Origin: UBA2033 sp035345875
GTDB lineage: Bacteria > Spirochaetota > Leptospiria > Leptospirales > Leptospiraceae
Direction: 5' to 3'
Length of the DNA stretch: 64,000 nt
Assembly: GCA_035345875.1 (NCBI GenBank)
Contig: DAORDH010000005.1
Coordinates: 1-64,000 of the forward strand
Part shown: positions 54,288 through 63,976 of the stretch, piece by piece
Position numbering within the stretch: position 1 is the first letter of the stretch
Layout: the number at the start of each line of letters is the position of its first letter
Position numbers and translations under genes: made by a program
Notes under the pieces: generated by a model
Seen by the model: only the letters and a program-made list of their open reading frames with translations
Told to the model about the DNA's origin: nothing
The model's database searches: none

Positions 54288-55180
54288 ACTCCAATTTTAA
54301 AAAAATTTTAATTTATGGTCTTGGGCTTATGGGTGCTTCCCTAGCTCTCGCTTTAAAGAAAAAAGGATATGCTTGTAAAATTGTTGGAATCGTAAGATCA
54401 GAGAAAAGCAAGCAAGAAGGTATTGCTCTCAATATTGCAGATGAGATTTTAATTGAGGAGGAATTTTTAAAATCAAATGCTTGGTATCATTATGATTTTA
54501 TTATTTTCTCTCTTCCCGTCGATTTGACTTGTGACAAGATTAAATTAATCCCATCCGATTACAATGGTTTCATAACAGATTTAGGTTCAACCAAAAAGGC
54601 AATTATCGAGACTGTAGAAGAGAAATATACAACAAATCACAATTATTACTCATCTCATCCAATGGCAGGTTCTGAACAGTCAGGTTTAAATTTCGCCAAA
54701 CCTGATTTATATGAAGGTAGACTTTGTATATTAACAGAACCTAAAAATGTAAATAGAGATGCAATTGAGAAAATCACAATGTTTTGGAGAGAAGTAGGTG
54801 CGATTCCACTCAGCTTGGGAGCTGATGATCATGATGAGGTCCTCGCATATTTATCTCATACACCTCATATTCTATCCTCCCTGTTGGTGAATTGGGCTTA
54901 TCAAAATCCTAAAGTTAAAAGGAATACAGATTGTTCTCCTATTGCGATCACGGGTGGTGGTTTTCGAGATATGTCACGGATCGCTGGCTCGAATCCAGAG
55001 ATGTGGAATGCAATCATTCAAACCAATAAGGATTCGATTATGAATTCATTATTAGAGTTCAGAGGAGAGATCGATAAAATGATCCAGCAACTGAAGTCAA
55101 ACGATCAAAATGATTTCTGGAGAGATTATTTCCTTCAAGCAAAAGACTCTAGGAACAAGATATTAAAGATACAAGAATAA
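54284..55180 (+). CDS. tyrA: Prephenate dehydrogenase
   Basis: A 298-residue NAD(P)-dependent enzyme making 4-hydroxyphenylpyruvate for tyrosine. The nucleotide-binding motif YGLGLMGASLALAL lies near residue 11; SSHPMAGSEQSGL and LSHTPHILSSLLVNWA contain the substrate-binding and catalytic His residues. TTG start overlapping the pheA stop by 4 bases, so both aromatic branches are coupled. It ends the che-scp-aromatic run. Confidence 0.95.
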   Translation: MNSNFKKILIYGLGLMGASLALALKKKGYACKIVGIVRSEKSKQEGIALNIADEILIEEEFLKSNAWYHYDFIIFSLPVDLTCDKIKLIPSDYNGFITDLGSTKKAIIETVEEKYTTNHNYYSSHPMAGSEQSGLNFAKPDLYEGRLCILTEPKNVNRDAIEKITMFWREVGAIPLSLGADDHDEVLAYLSHTPHILSSLLVNWAYQNPKVKRNTDCSPIAITGGGFRDMSRIAGSNPEMWNAIIQTNKDSIMNSLLEFRGEIDKMIQQLKSNDQNDFWRDYFLQAKDSRNKILKIQE

Positions 55181-55229
55181 AAAAACTTGCGAATCCCATT
55201 CTTTATAAAAACATGACAAAGGTATTCAG

Positions 55230-55303
<74 letters not shown>

Positions 55304-56017
55304 ATCACATCCATCCTTTTTTATAATCAAATCTATTCTGAAAGTAAGGACTCAAATAGAGTCTTGTGTTTTTTGAAATCTTGGAATACCCCATATTTTT
55401 AAAATACGAAACAGGATGTTGGGCGAACACGTTCAGGGGGCAACGGATAATGCTTTCAACTTAAGGATTTTCAACCACATAGCTTGGCTATGGTGAGCGT
55501 CAAGCGATGGGGGGAATACACGAAGATTCACGAAGTGAATAAATAACAAACCTTCTCTTTTCTTTGTGTTCTCTGTGCTCTTCGTGGTTAATTCTTTTAC
55601 ATTTCTCTTAAGTAGACAGCATTGGGCGACGGAACGAGGCACGAAGTTGTGATCTCTAAACTAAAAGTAATTTTCCATTTTAGAAAAAAAAAGATATTCC
55701 CAAATAGAAAAGATAAAGCTCTTTTTTTGAATGAGTTGCTATTTCCTTTCGGCAATTCGTATATTGCCTTTTTGTCTTCTTTTTTAAAGGAAGCAGAGAG
55801 GATGTTTCCTTTAAAGTTTTGGAGGAGAGTAAAAAGACAGAATCTGAATTTAAAAACCGGTAGAGTATTTTGAATTTAGGTGTAAGGCATTTATTGATTT
55901 TCAATTGCTCATACGTGTTCTTTCATCTATCGCATTTAATTCGGAATCAAAGAATCATTTTTTAAAATAAAACAAAAAAAACTTTATTTTAAATAGAGGA
56001 ATTAAACTAGTGAACAC
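55304..56017. other. Repeat-rich intergenic region
   Basis: No gene I can support; an open frame at 55622-55873 begins inside repeat sequence and has no ribosome site. The region holds a nested repeat (55449-55623, listed separately) and AT-rich sequence ahead of the DUF445 gene. Confidence 0.5.
55449..55623. repeat. Nested repeat with imperfect inverted ends and CACGAAG core
   Basis: Ends AATGCTTTCAACTTA (55449-55463) and TAAGTAGACAGCATT (55609-55623) are inverted with 13 of 15 matches. Inside are a hairpin ACCACATAGC/GCTATGGT at about 55475-55494 and CACGAAG iterations at about 55513-55535 and 55560-55590. The outer words GTTGGGCGAAC (55419-55429) and ATTGGGCGACG (55621-55631) are also alike, so a repeat seems to be inserted in another. 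Confidence 0.6.
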
Positions 56018-57250
56018 ATGACAGAATTTTTTTCAAAACATGCTGATTTAATTGGTGTTTTATTTATGCCATTAACCTATGGATTTGTTGGTTGGTTTAC
56101 AAATTGGGTCGCGCTTAAAATGACTTTTTATCCTATCAAATTTTGGGGAATCCCTCCTTATCTAGGTTGGCAGGGAATCATTCCAAGAAAAGCACACAAA
56201 ATGGCAAACCGTGCTGTGGACGTAATCACAGGTCGTTTGATCAAGATCGAAGAAATCTTTGATAAGGTCGACCCAGTCATGATAGAAAAGGAATTAAAAC
56301 CAATGCTCAAGCCTGTCATTCGCGATTTAACAAAAGATATCGTAGATCAAATAAGACCTGGTCTTTGGCCTGCTATACCAGACTTAGTAAAAAATCAAAT
56401 TTATGCAGAAACAGAAAAGCAGATTCCGGGTGCGATTAAAAGTATCATTATGGGGATTCGAAAGAATGTGTATCAATATTTCGACTTAAAAGGAATGGTT
56501 CTAAAAAGACTTTCAGGGGATAATGTTGTGTTAGTCGTTGAATTATTTCAGACAGTTGGTGGACCTGAATTTAGATTCATAGAATTGTCTGGTCTTTATT
56601 TTGGCTTTCTTTTAGGTTTAGTTCAGATTGGAATCTGGTTGGCATTTCCTGTTTGGTGGACTCTTCCCATTCAAGGAGTTATTGTAGGATATTTAACAAA
56701 CTGGCTTGCTTTAGAAATGATCTTTCGACCATTTTATGAGAAGGATTATATTCTATTTAAATACCAAGGAATTTTTCTAAAACGACAAGCTGCCGTTGCA
56801 GAACAGTATTCAAAATTTGTTGCTACAAAGATACTCAATGCAAGAAATATATTAGAAGAAATTCTCTATGGTCGGGCAGCTGATGAGGTTTTTGCTCTGA
56901 TAAAAAAAGCAGTTATACGATCTTTTGAAAATACATCCCAGTTAGCTCATCCAATTATTACAGTTACGATGGGATCTGAAAAATATTTAGAAATTAGAGA
57001 AGAAATTGTGAAAAGAATGAGCGAAGTGGCTCCAAAATCTATTGAGAAGATTGAAAAGTATGTTGAAAAGGCAACAGATATTGAGGAGACAATGGCAAGC
57101 AGAATGAAAGCATTGCCACCAGAAGAGTTTGAATCAATTCTGAGATCTGCATTTCAGGAAGATGAGTTATTGCTTATTATAATTGGTGCTGTTTTGGGTG
57201 CAATGGTAGGATTGGGTCAAGCCGTTTACATGATTGCATTTCCTGGATAA
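56018..57250 (+). CDS. DUF445 family membrane protein
   Basis: A 410-residue protein of the DUF445/YheB-like family. It has a membrane segment near the N-terminus followed by FVGWFTNWVALKMTFYPIKF and GIIPRKAHKMANRAVDVI, repeated in the second half as VGYLTNWLALEMIFRPFYEK and GIFLKRQAAVAEQYSKFVAT, which shows the internal duplication of the family. A final hydrophobic helix (LLIIIGAVLGAMVGLGQAVY) ends the chain. The role is unknown; related proteins are linked to envelope stability. A GAGGAA site precedes the start. Confidence 0.85.
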   Translation: MTEFFSKHADLIGVLFMPLTYGFVGWFTNWVALKMTFYPIKFWGIPPYLGWQGIIPRKAHKMANRAVDVITGRLIKIEEIFDKVDPVMIEKELKPMLKPVIRDLTKDIVDQIRPGLWPAIPDLVKNQIYAETEKQIPGAIKSIIMGIRKNVYQYFDLKGMVLKRLSGDNVVLVVELFQTVGGPEFRFIELSGLYFGFLLGLVQIGIWLAFPVWWTLPIQGVIVGYLTNWLALEMIFRPFYEKDYILFKYQGIFLKRQAAVAEQYSKFVATKILNARNILEEILYGRAADEVFALIKKAVIRSFENTSQLAHPIITVTMGSEKYLEIREEIVKRMSEVAPKSIEKIEKYVEKATDIEETMASRMKALPPEEFESILRSAFQEDELLLIIIGAVLGAMVGLGQAVYMIAFPG

Positions 57251-58132
57251 AAAATCTAATTTAAACTATATCCTTTTTAAAATTATTTATTTGCCTTTGG
57301 TGCTCTCATTGCTTTGCTAAAGAAATGAGAGCACCAAAAATTACAATAAGCTTTACTCCCATTGTCATTGAAAAATGGCTATGAGCTTTTAGAAGAGGAA
57401 AGAGAGGGCTTTTCACTCATCGCTTTTTCCTTTTTTTATTGAGTTAACCACAAGTCATTGATTTGAATAACTCATTCTTATTCCCTAAAAGGTTTAAAAT
57501 CTCCATTGTTCTAGCCATCATTTAACAGCAGTTATTTATAAAGAGGATTCTTTCTTTTTAAGGAACGTTTAACGTAACCTTGACTCATATGTTTGTTTTT
57601 GAATCAAATGAATATGGTTTCGATTGTGATGGTTTCATTCTGGATCTTTTGAAAAGAGAATATTTTAAATTATTCTAAAAAACACCAAAGAAATACAAAT
57701 CCTTCTGAATGAATCCATTTTAAACGGATGTTAAGGCGGTTAATCAAAGTAATCCACTCTAGAAATATTTGGTGCTATTCAATTTTTATCAATAACAGAC
57801 ATTGCGTAAAAAAGAGAATTAGATAAGTAGAAGAGTAGATTTAATTATATTACGATTTTCTAATGAATTAATAAATACAAGGGAATTGCTTCCGCTAAAG
57901 TAGTTGCTTGTCTTTCCTTTTTATGCATTTGTTTGAATGGAGAGTAAATAAAATATATTTTTTAGTAAAAATTGTCTTTTTGACTAGACTTTTTTTTGTA
58001 AAACTATTTTTTATGATACCAAGCGTAATCTTTCCGTTGAGCTTTCCTTTCCTATCTTCTGGAGTTAAGTCTTAACATTTGCTTAGTAGGCAAATCAAGA
58101 ATAAAAAAACAAAAACAATTTGAGGATTCAAT
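57251..58132. other. 882-base gene-free region before the cytochrome operon
   Basis: The only clear structure is the hairpin at 57296-57338. The rest is AT-rich with stops in all frames. A motif GATACCAAGCGTAA at 58015-58028 resembles the left end of the double-hairpin repeat. The promoter of the cytochrome operon should lie near its right end, but I cannot fix it. Confidence 0.4.
57296..57338. terminator. 15-base-pair hairpin after the DUF445 gene
   Basis: Perfect arms TTTGGTGCTCTCATT (57296-57310) and AATGAGAGCACCAAA (57324-57338) with a 13-base loop, 45 bases after the stop. There is no T tract on the plus strand, so it may be a factor-assisted terminator or mRNA end-protecting hairpin instead of a simple intrinsic terminator. 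Confidence 0.55.
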
Positions 58133-60580
58133 ATGAACAAGAAAAAATGGGGTATAGGTGCTGTTTCCGTTTTAGGATTCGTCATCGTTTTTCATTTTGC
58201 TACACTCCCGCCGGCTCCTCCTGAGGTACCACCTGTTCCGGCTGAGATAAAAACTCCAGTAGTTCCAAAGCTGACAGCCTATGATGAACCGACTGGTAAC
58301 GTTCCCGTTTCTGCAGAACCATTTCGATCTACAAATCGAAGTGTTTCGATTGCACATTTAGTTGAGAGAAACTTAGGAACAGGAGTTTATCAAGGAACAC
58401 CTTACTGGAAGCAGAGAGCAGAATGGTTTGATAAAAATTTTTATGCTACGTTAGCCGCAAGAAAAGTCTGGCATGCAGGCACTTCACCAGATACTCATAA
58501 ACGCGGTGGAAAAGTTACTTGGGATTATGAACCGATTCCTCAATATGAACCTCCTCCTTGTGATAAGCCACAACCAACAGGCTACGATGCAGAAGGTTGT
58601 CGTTATGTTATGGGTCTCTTTAAAGATGTAGAAGAAAAAGATCCAGCAAAAGCAAAGCAAATGAGAGAGCAAGCTCGTCGAGGTCGTGATGTTTGGTACA
58701 AAGGAACTTTTGGAAACCAAGATGAAAATTATCTTCTCCAATCTAGAATTGTTGGAAAGGAAAATATGTATTATCCTTGGCTAGACACTCGCACTCGTAA
58801 AGATCGATTTACCAAATGGGGTTTGATCAATGATCCAGATTGCGTAGAGGGAGATGCTTCTACAAACTGGTATGACAAGTGCCAAGATCCACATTCAACT
58901 GGAGTTCTCGGGTATAGAAAATACTATGCTGATCCAATCAAAGACAAAGAGGGGAAGGTTGTTTATGATCCTAGATCTGCCCCTTACAGTGCGGATGAAA
59001 TCAAGCAAAATAAACGTTATGTGATTGGACATCCTTGTGTTCAGTGTCACGTTGGATTTGATCCAACCAATCCTCCCGAAAATCCAAATGAACCTAAATG
59101 GAGTAATCTAAGTGCTACCATTGGAAACCAACATATTAGACAACCATTGGCGTTTTTCCATGGTGTTCCAATGAGTCATCTAGCGAATCAAGCAGTTCTT
59201 GCTGGAAGACTTGGAACTATCGATACATCGTTAGTTGCTAATGACTGGCAGCACAATCCAGGAACCCAAAACAATATCATGGACTTTTTCAACAAGAGAT
59301 TGTTTGATCATGAAATTAAAGATCCAGTGACTGGTAAAGTAAGCAAAGCTAAATCAAGACACGTATTAAAGGGCGGAGAGGATTCCGTTGGAGAACATCT
59401 AGCACTCATTCGTGTTTATGTAAATATTGGAATGTGTACAGAGGAATGTTGGACTCCAAACTTTCCATTCCCAGGTCAATTAATAGGAAGAGGAACAACA
59501 CAATCCCCATTTAAAATTATGCAGTGTGCAAATCAATGCGATGCATGGAATTATGCAGATGCAAAAATGGATGACTTGGCAGCGTTCTTAATTACAGGCG
59601 GTCCAACATACTTAATGGCTGCTAAAGATAAAGATGGAAAAGATGGAAAAAGTTATATTGATACTTCCTTAGTTCCAAAAGGAAGAGAAATCTTTGCCAA
59701 AGAATGCGCTAGTTGCCATAGTTCAAAAGTTGCTCCTGAGAATGTTCGAAATGATAAAAATGCTCTGGCTAAATTTTATGAAGGTCACGTATTTGGAAAA
59801 GAAGATTATTGGGAATTGGAATTCACTGAAGCAAAACGAAAAGATCCAGAGTTTGTTGCAAAGTATTTAGTTAAAGATGAAAAAGGCAAACTTCGTCCAA
59901 AACAATTTGCTGAAAATGGGGTATTCGGTCAAGACTGGTTAGGAAATGATGAAAGAACTCTTCATACAATCGTTGGAACTAATATGTGTAGAGCTTTGCA
60001 TGATAACCACAGTCAAGGTCACATTTGGGAAGAGTTTGCTTCTGAAACATATAGGAATAGTCCTTCGGCTGGAAGCGTTAAGCGTGTATTCAACCGTATG
60101 ATTCCTTTACTAGGTGGAACTCAATTTGGAGAAAGAAAAATTGAAGGTGGTTCTGGGTATTACAGAAACATTTCTCTCTTATCTGTTTGGGCGACAGCTC
60201 CATTCCTTCATAATAATGCGGTAGGTTACATAGATGATCAAACTGCTCTTGACTATTCTGTAAAGGGTAGAATCAAACAATTTGAAATCGCATTTGATGA
60301 GCTAATGACATCAGATAATCCAAGTATTACTCCGCATAGACCACAAAGAATTACAACTGTTTCGGAAGATATGTATGTAACACCGAGAGAGGATGCTCAA
60401 GGATTCCCAAAAATTCCAGTTAAAAAAGGAACACCTGTAGCAAATCTACTTTCTCAAGATCCTCATCATCCTTTGTTTATGAAATGTGATGATCAGGTTG
60501 AAAATAAAGGACATCAATTTGGGGTTGATTTACCGGCAGCTGATAAAAAAGCTCTACGTGAATTCCTCAAGATGATGTAA
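58133..60580 (+). CDS. Exported di-haem c-type cytochrome, RoxA/MauG-like
   Basis: An 815-residue protein with an N-terminal signal or anchor (residues 7-25) and a Pro-rich spacer. Two haem c sites are visible: CVQCH at 302-306 and CASCH at 525-529. The C-terminal block GGSGYYRN, then SLLSVWATAPFLHNNAVG resembles di-haem peroxidase/MauG proteins and most of all rubber-oxygenase RoxA-type enzymes. It is longer than those, about 680 residues, and contains extra Cys pairs (MCTEECW, CANQCD). GAGGA precedes the ATG. First gene of the operon; the substrate is unknown. Confidence 0.8.
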   Translation: MNKKKWGIGAVSVLGFVIVFHFATLPPAPPEVPPVPAEIKTPVVPKLTAYDEPTGNVPVSAEPFRSTNRSVSIAHLVERNLGTGVYQGTPYWKQRAEWFDKNFYATLAARKVWHAGTSPDTHKRGGKVTWDYEPIPQYEPPPCDKPQPTGYDAEGCRYVMGLFKDVEEKDPAKAKQMREQARRGRDVWYKGTFGNQDENYLLQSRIVGKENMYYPWLDTRTRKDRFTKWGLINDPDCVEGDASTNWYDKCQDPHSTGVLGYRKYYADPIKDKEGKVVYDPRSAPYSADEIKQNKRYVIGHPCVQCHVGFDPTNPPENPNEPKWSNLSATIGNQHIRQPLAFFHGVPMSHLANQAVLAGRLGTIDTSLVANDWQHNPGTQNNIMDFFNKRLFDHEIKDPVTGKVSKAKSRHVLKGGEDSVGEHLALIRVYVNIGMCTEECWTPNFPFPGQLIGRGTTQSPFKIMQCANQCDAWNYADAKMDDLAAFLITGGPTYLMAAKDKDGKDGKSYIDTSLVPKGREIFAKECASCHSSKVAPENVRNDKNALAKFYEGHVFGKEDYWELEFTEAKRKDPEFVAKYLVKDEKGKLRPKQFAENGVFGQDWLGNDERTLHTIVGTNMCRALHDNHSQGHIWEEFASETYRNSPSAGSVKRVFNRMIPLLGGTQFGERKIEGGSGYYRNISLLSVWATAPFLHNNAVGYIDDQTALDYSVKGRIKQFEIAFDELMTSDNPSITPHRPQRITTVSEDMYVTPREDAQGFPKIPVKKGTPVANLLSQDPHHPLFMKCDDQVENKGHQFGVDLPAADKKALREFLKMM

Positions 60581-60593
60581 GGTAGGTTACTCT

Positions 60594-62399
60594 TTGCTTT
60601 TTTCAAAACTTCCTAGAAAACAAAAATATTTTCTCGGAGTTGGTTCTCTGATTCTATTGTTGCTTGCTCTCTATTGGATGGCAGGCAGCAAAGGAGCAGG
60701 CCCAATTTCTGAATTAGCAAAGTCTGTTTCGAATAACGATCACTATCTTTCTAGCAAGGTAATTCCTGAATCTGATTTACCCCCAGAAGGGACACGATCG
60801 TTGTTCGATCATTTAATAGTTCAAAACGGTGGGATTGTTCCTTATCCATATAGCAAGTTAATTGCTATGTTGAAGGAATTAAACCCTGCTGGTGCTGAAC
60901 CAATTAATCTCCTAATCCCAAACGGACGATCTCTTCTAAAGGGTCAGGCGGATAACGCTCACCCACGTATTGTATCCACTGCCGACTTTGAAACCGCAAA
61001 TTCAGGGAATAATCTAGGTTTGAATCTAAGAGGCCAACTTTTCCTGGGATTTGTAGAAAATGGTCATGAAATTGAAGTGATCAGCTATAATGAGGCTGCG
61101 GGTAGATTTGAATTTCAATTAGTGCAAGATTATTGCCAGGACTGTTCGCCAAGACTTGTTTATGCAAGAAGAGCTATCTGTTCTACTTGTCATCAAGGAG
61201 GCACTCCTATATTTTCTCAAAGACCTTGGAACGAGACAAATGGACAACCGGCGACTGCAAACGCAATTGCGGAAGCACGTAAAAGTAGTGAGCCTTACGA
61301 GACTGTTCCAATCCAACAACCACTCTCTTTTCCAGAAAGATTTGATCAATTGACAGATGTTGGTAATTTTTATTATGCCACACAACGTTTATGGCTAGAT
61401 GCTTGTGGTGAAAAGGGAAATGAGTGTCGTAGAAAAATGCTATCTTTAGCATTTAGATATTTAGATAATGCTGGTGGCTTTAATACAAAAAGCTCTGAAG
61501 CAAATGAATTACGTAAATACCAAGAGGAAGTTTTTAAAGTTTCGGATATCCCTTTGCGAGATCCAAAAGATTATAATTATACAGCACTTCCCATTGCTTT
61601 ACAGGGTAAGCCGGAAGCAAAAAAAGGAATCCTAGTTCCAGAATCAGATTTGGCTAACCGAGATCCGATAGGCGAAAGACAAGGACTCAAAGGTTGGCTT
61701 AAATCTCTATTTACACGCGATATAAAATTTGGAGAAGGAGCAAAAGACAATGAAGATCTCAGTTCTTTTGATAAATTACCACCTCTTCCAAAGGAGCTTG
61801 ACCCACTGACTATTCGCGCACCAAAACAAATTGTTGGACCGCAAGATATTGATGGCGTGTATGGGTTAGCAAGTTTTTTCACAGAGTCTGACGTGAAATT
61901 AGTAAGTTCTATGAATGGATATAGCATTGAAAGAATTGTAGATAAGATTCAAAAGCTTCCTGCAGAAATTTTTGATCCAAAGCCATTCTCTAGAATTTTA
62001 ATTATGCAAGCACTTGTAGGAAAAAAAGATTATTGTTGTTTAAATACAAACGATATGTCACCACCTGTTGTTTCAGGAGGACCACCCCTTGAAATAAAAA
62101 ATCATCCAGAGTTACAAGCATTCGCAGATAATTGTTTTTCCTGTCATCGAGGCAACCCTGCTGCTCGTCTAAACTTTATGTCGGGAGCAACAGAAGAGGA
62201 AGTTCTTGAGAAAATAAAAGCCAAGAAAGAAATTCGAGATGCACTTGATTGGGAAAGATATGAGGGGACTGATAAGTCTAGTAAACTTATGCCACCTCGA
62301 AATTCAGCACAATATCGTAGATTAACAGAAGCCGGAGAAGCTGGTAAAAAAGCAATTCAGCAAATGCGAGATACAGTTCCTGGATTTTTTAACTTTTAA
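60594..62399 (+). CDS. Exported di-haem cytochrome c
   Basis: A 601-residue protein; TTG start 13 bases after the previous stop, with AAGGTAGG upstream. An N-terminal hydrophobic helix (YFLGVGSLILLLLALYWMAG) exports or anchors it. Haem motifs are CSTCH at 196-200 and CFSCH at 514-518. Between them lie charged helical and loop regions without a recognised domain; a CC pair near residue 478 is notable. The two widely separated haem sites parallel its neighbour, so the two proteins may exchange electrons. No family name can be given. Confidence 0.75.
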   Translation: MLFSKLPRKQKYFLGVGSLILLLLALYWMAGSKGAGPISELAKSVSNNDHYLSSKVIPESDLPPEGTRSLFDHLIVQNGGIVPYPYSKLIAMLKELNPAGAEPINLLIPNGRSLLKGQADNAHPRIVSTADFETANSGNNLGLNLRGQLFLGFVENGHEIEVISYNEAAGRFEFQLVQDYCQDCSPRLVYARRAICSTCHQGGTPIFSQRPWNETNGQPATANAIAEARKSSEPYETVPIQQPLSFPERFDQLTDVGNFYYATQRLWLDACGEKGNECRRKMLSLAFRYLDNAGGFNTKSSEANELRKYQEEVFKVSDIPLRDPKDYNYTALPIALQGKPEAKKGILVPESDLANRDPIGERQGLKGWLKSLFTRDIKFGEGAKDNEDLSSFDKLPPLPKELDPLTIRAPKQIVGPQDIDGVYGLASFFTESDVKLVSSMNGYSIERIVDKIQKLPAEIFDPKPFSRILIMQALVGKKDYCCLNTNDMSPPVVSGGPPLEIKNHPELQAFADNCFSCHRGNPAARLNFMSGATEEEVLEKIKAKKEIRDALDWERYEGTDKSSKLMPPRNSAQYRRLTEAGEAGKKAIQQMRDTVPGFFNF

Positions 62400-62415
62400 T
62401 AAGTAGGAGATTAAA

Positions 62416-63183
62416 ATGCGTTTAAACCATTTCGCGATTCTATCTGTATTTTTAATTCAGATAATTACTATAGAAGCAAAACCTATTTTTGCAAGATACT
62501 ACAAACAACAATATGGTTACATGCCATCATGCCATGCTTGTCATTCTGATGGTGGTGGGAGTCCTCTTAATAATTTCGGAAAGGCTTTTAAGGATGGGGG
62601 AAGTAATCTAGCTGCCTTTGGTAAAATTGCAGCGCAAGATAGTGACGGAGATGGAACTGCAAACGAGGCAGAAGCAAAAGCTAAATCAAATCCAGGTAGC
62701 AAAAACTCTTTACCTGGAAAAGCAGGGAACTGGCTCGAAACATCTAGTTTGATTCCAAAAGAAGTGCAAGCAGCATTTTCTAATATTCAAACATGGCAAT
62801 TGAGAGATGCGGTTTTGACTTCTAATGATATAGAAGCAGCTAAGAAAATGGGGGGAAATCTAAGTGCCTCCGATGAGAATACAATTTATATTCCATTAGA
62901 AAATCAATATCCTGTTGGAACTGCAATTATATTCCCTGTTACATTTCAAGCTAAGACATTTTATCTTTTATTAACCACAGACAAACAATTAAAAATTAAA
63001 CAAGTGCAAGTCTTAGATGCGCGGGAAGTCCCTGCAGCAAAAAATAGTAAAGTCTATTCTACTTTTACAGGTCAACAAGCACAGTCTCTACCAAGCAAGA
63101 ATGGCGAGAGTTTAGATGATGTGATTTCGAATACTGTTAAAAATGCAGGAATTTTATTGTATGTTAGATTAAGAGGAGCCTGA
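62416..63183 (+). CDS. Exported mono-haem cytochrome c with calcium-loop motif
   Basis: A 255-residue protein with a signal peptide (residues 1-21) and AGGAGA before the ATG. The single haem motif is CHACH at 39-43, in PSCHACHSDGGGSPLNNFG. A calcium-binding-like loop DSDGDGTANEAEAK follows near residue 76, as in thrombospondin type 3 or EF-hand-like repeats. The C-terminal 130 residues (YIPLENQYPVGTAIIFPVTF) look beta-rich and are not recognised. It lies 16 bases after the di-haem gene and 3 bases before the membrane protein gene. Confidence 0.78.
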   Translation: MRLNHFAILSVFLIQIITIEAKPIFARYYKQQYGYMPSCHACHSDGGGSPLNNFGKAFKDGGSNLAAFGKIAAQDSDGDGTANEAEAKAKSNPGSKNSLPGKAGNWLETSSLIPKEVQAAFSNIQTWQLRDAVLTSNDIEAAKKMGGNLSASDENTIYIPLENQYPVGTAIIFPVTFQAKTFYLLLTTDKQLKIKQVQVLDAREVPAAKNSKVYSTFTGQQAQSLPSKNGESLDDVISNTVKNAGILLYVRLRGA

Positions 63184-63186
63184 TAG

Positions 63187-63936
63187 ATGATTCGTAAGTT
63201 TCTTTTAGTTTTCCTTACTCTTCTGTTTCTACTAACGTTTACATTGATTGCTCAACAGACAGAAGAATTTAAATTTGGTGATACTCCAGTCTCTGCGGAA
63301 GAAACAATTAAAGTAGATGCTCCTAAGCCTGCTTGGATGACTATTGGTGGACCTATAGCACTTTTAGTATTCTTTTTTGGATTGATTTTTACTGTTTTTA
63401 AAATGTTACCATATAGAGAAACTCCATTACGTTTTGACTTGCATGATTTACCAATCGCCGCGCAAAGAGGGATTGGTATGGCTGTAATTATGTTTGGAAT
63501 TTCTTTTTCGTTTGGAGCATTTGAAGCTAGGTATCAGATTGGTCTTCATGGAGATGCCCAAACTTATTTTCATGAAATGGGGCTTGGGAAGTTAATCGCC
63601 ATTACCCACGCACATTTAATTGGTTTTACAACTAGTTTTTTTATCATCGGAATTCCGTTTTCTCTTCACTTTAATCGGTTAAAAATTTATCAACTTATCT
63701 TTCCATTGGGTCTTGCCGCTTCTCTCACGGATATTATTTCTTGGTGGGGGCTAAAGTTTGTAAGTCCTTACTTTGAATATATTACATGGTGGTGTGGTTT
63801 TGTATTTACAGTATGTTATATCTGGATGTTAATTGGTTTGGTTCGTATTATTTTTTTCCCGAATATTCATTGGTTTCCTGATTATATCAATGATGAAAAA
63901 TTGAGAAAACAAAAAGAAGAAAATTCTAAGAACTAG
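63187..63936 (+). CDS. Membrane protein of the cytochrome operon
   Basis: A 249-residue protein with a cleavable or anchoring N-terminal helix, then about five further membrane segments (IALLVFFFGLIFTVFKM, IGMAVIMFGISFSFGAF, LIGFTTSFFIIGIPFSL, LIFPLGLAASLTDIISWWG, CGFVFTVCYIWMLIGLV). The segment ITHAHLIGF near residue 138 carries two His one residue apart in a helix, with other His at HDLPIAAQ and FHEMGL, so haem or metal binding is possible. It starts three bases after the mono-haem cytochrome. Probably the membrane-side electron carrier of this set; inferred from context. Confidence 0.7.
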   Translation: MIRKFLLVFLTLLFLLTFTLIAQQTEEFKFGDTPVSAEETIKVDAPKPAWMTIGGPIALLVFFFGLIFTVFKMLPYRETPLRFDLHDLPIAAQRGIGMAVIMFGISFSFGAFEARYQIGLHGDAQTYFHEMGLGKLIAITHAHLIGFTTSFFIIGIPFSLHFNRLKIYQLIFPLGLAASLTDIISWWGLKFVSPYFEYITWWCGFVFTVCYIWMLIGLVRIIFFPNIHWFPDYINDEKLRKQKEENSKN

Positions 63937-63976
63937 AAACAATATTATTAAATGAAATCTATTTCAGGTAAGTAAA

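Noticed and set aside
55622..55873. 83-codon open frame after the tRNA
   Set aside because: Begins in repeat sequence at a TTG, has no ribosome site and a biased Lys/Phe translation.
57961..58030. Promoter for the cytochrome operon from TTGACT at 57980
   Set aside because: The candidate -10 elements give spacers of 19 or 26 bases, and the AT-rich context makes chance matches likely.
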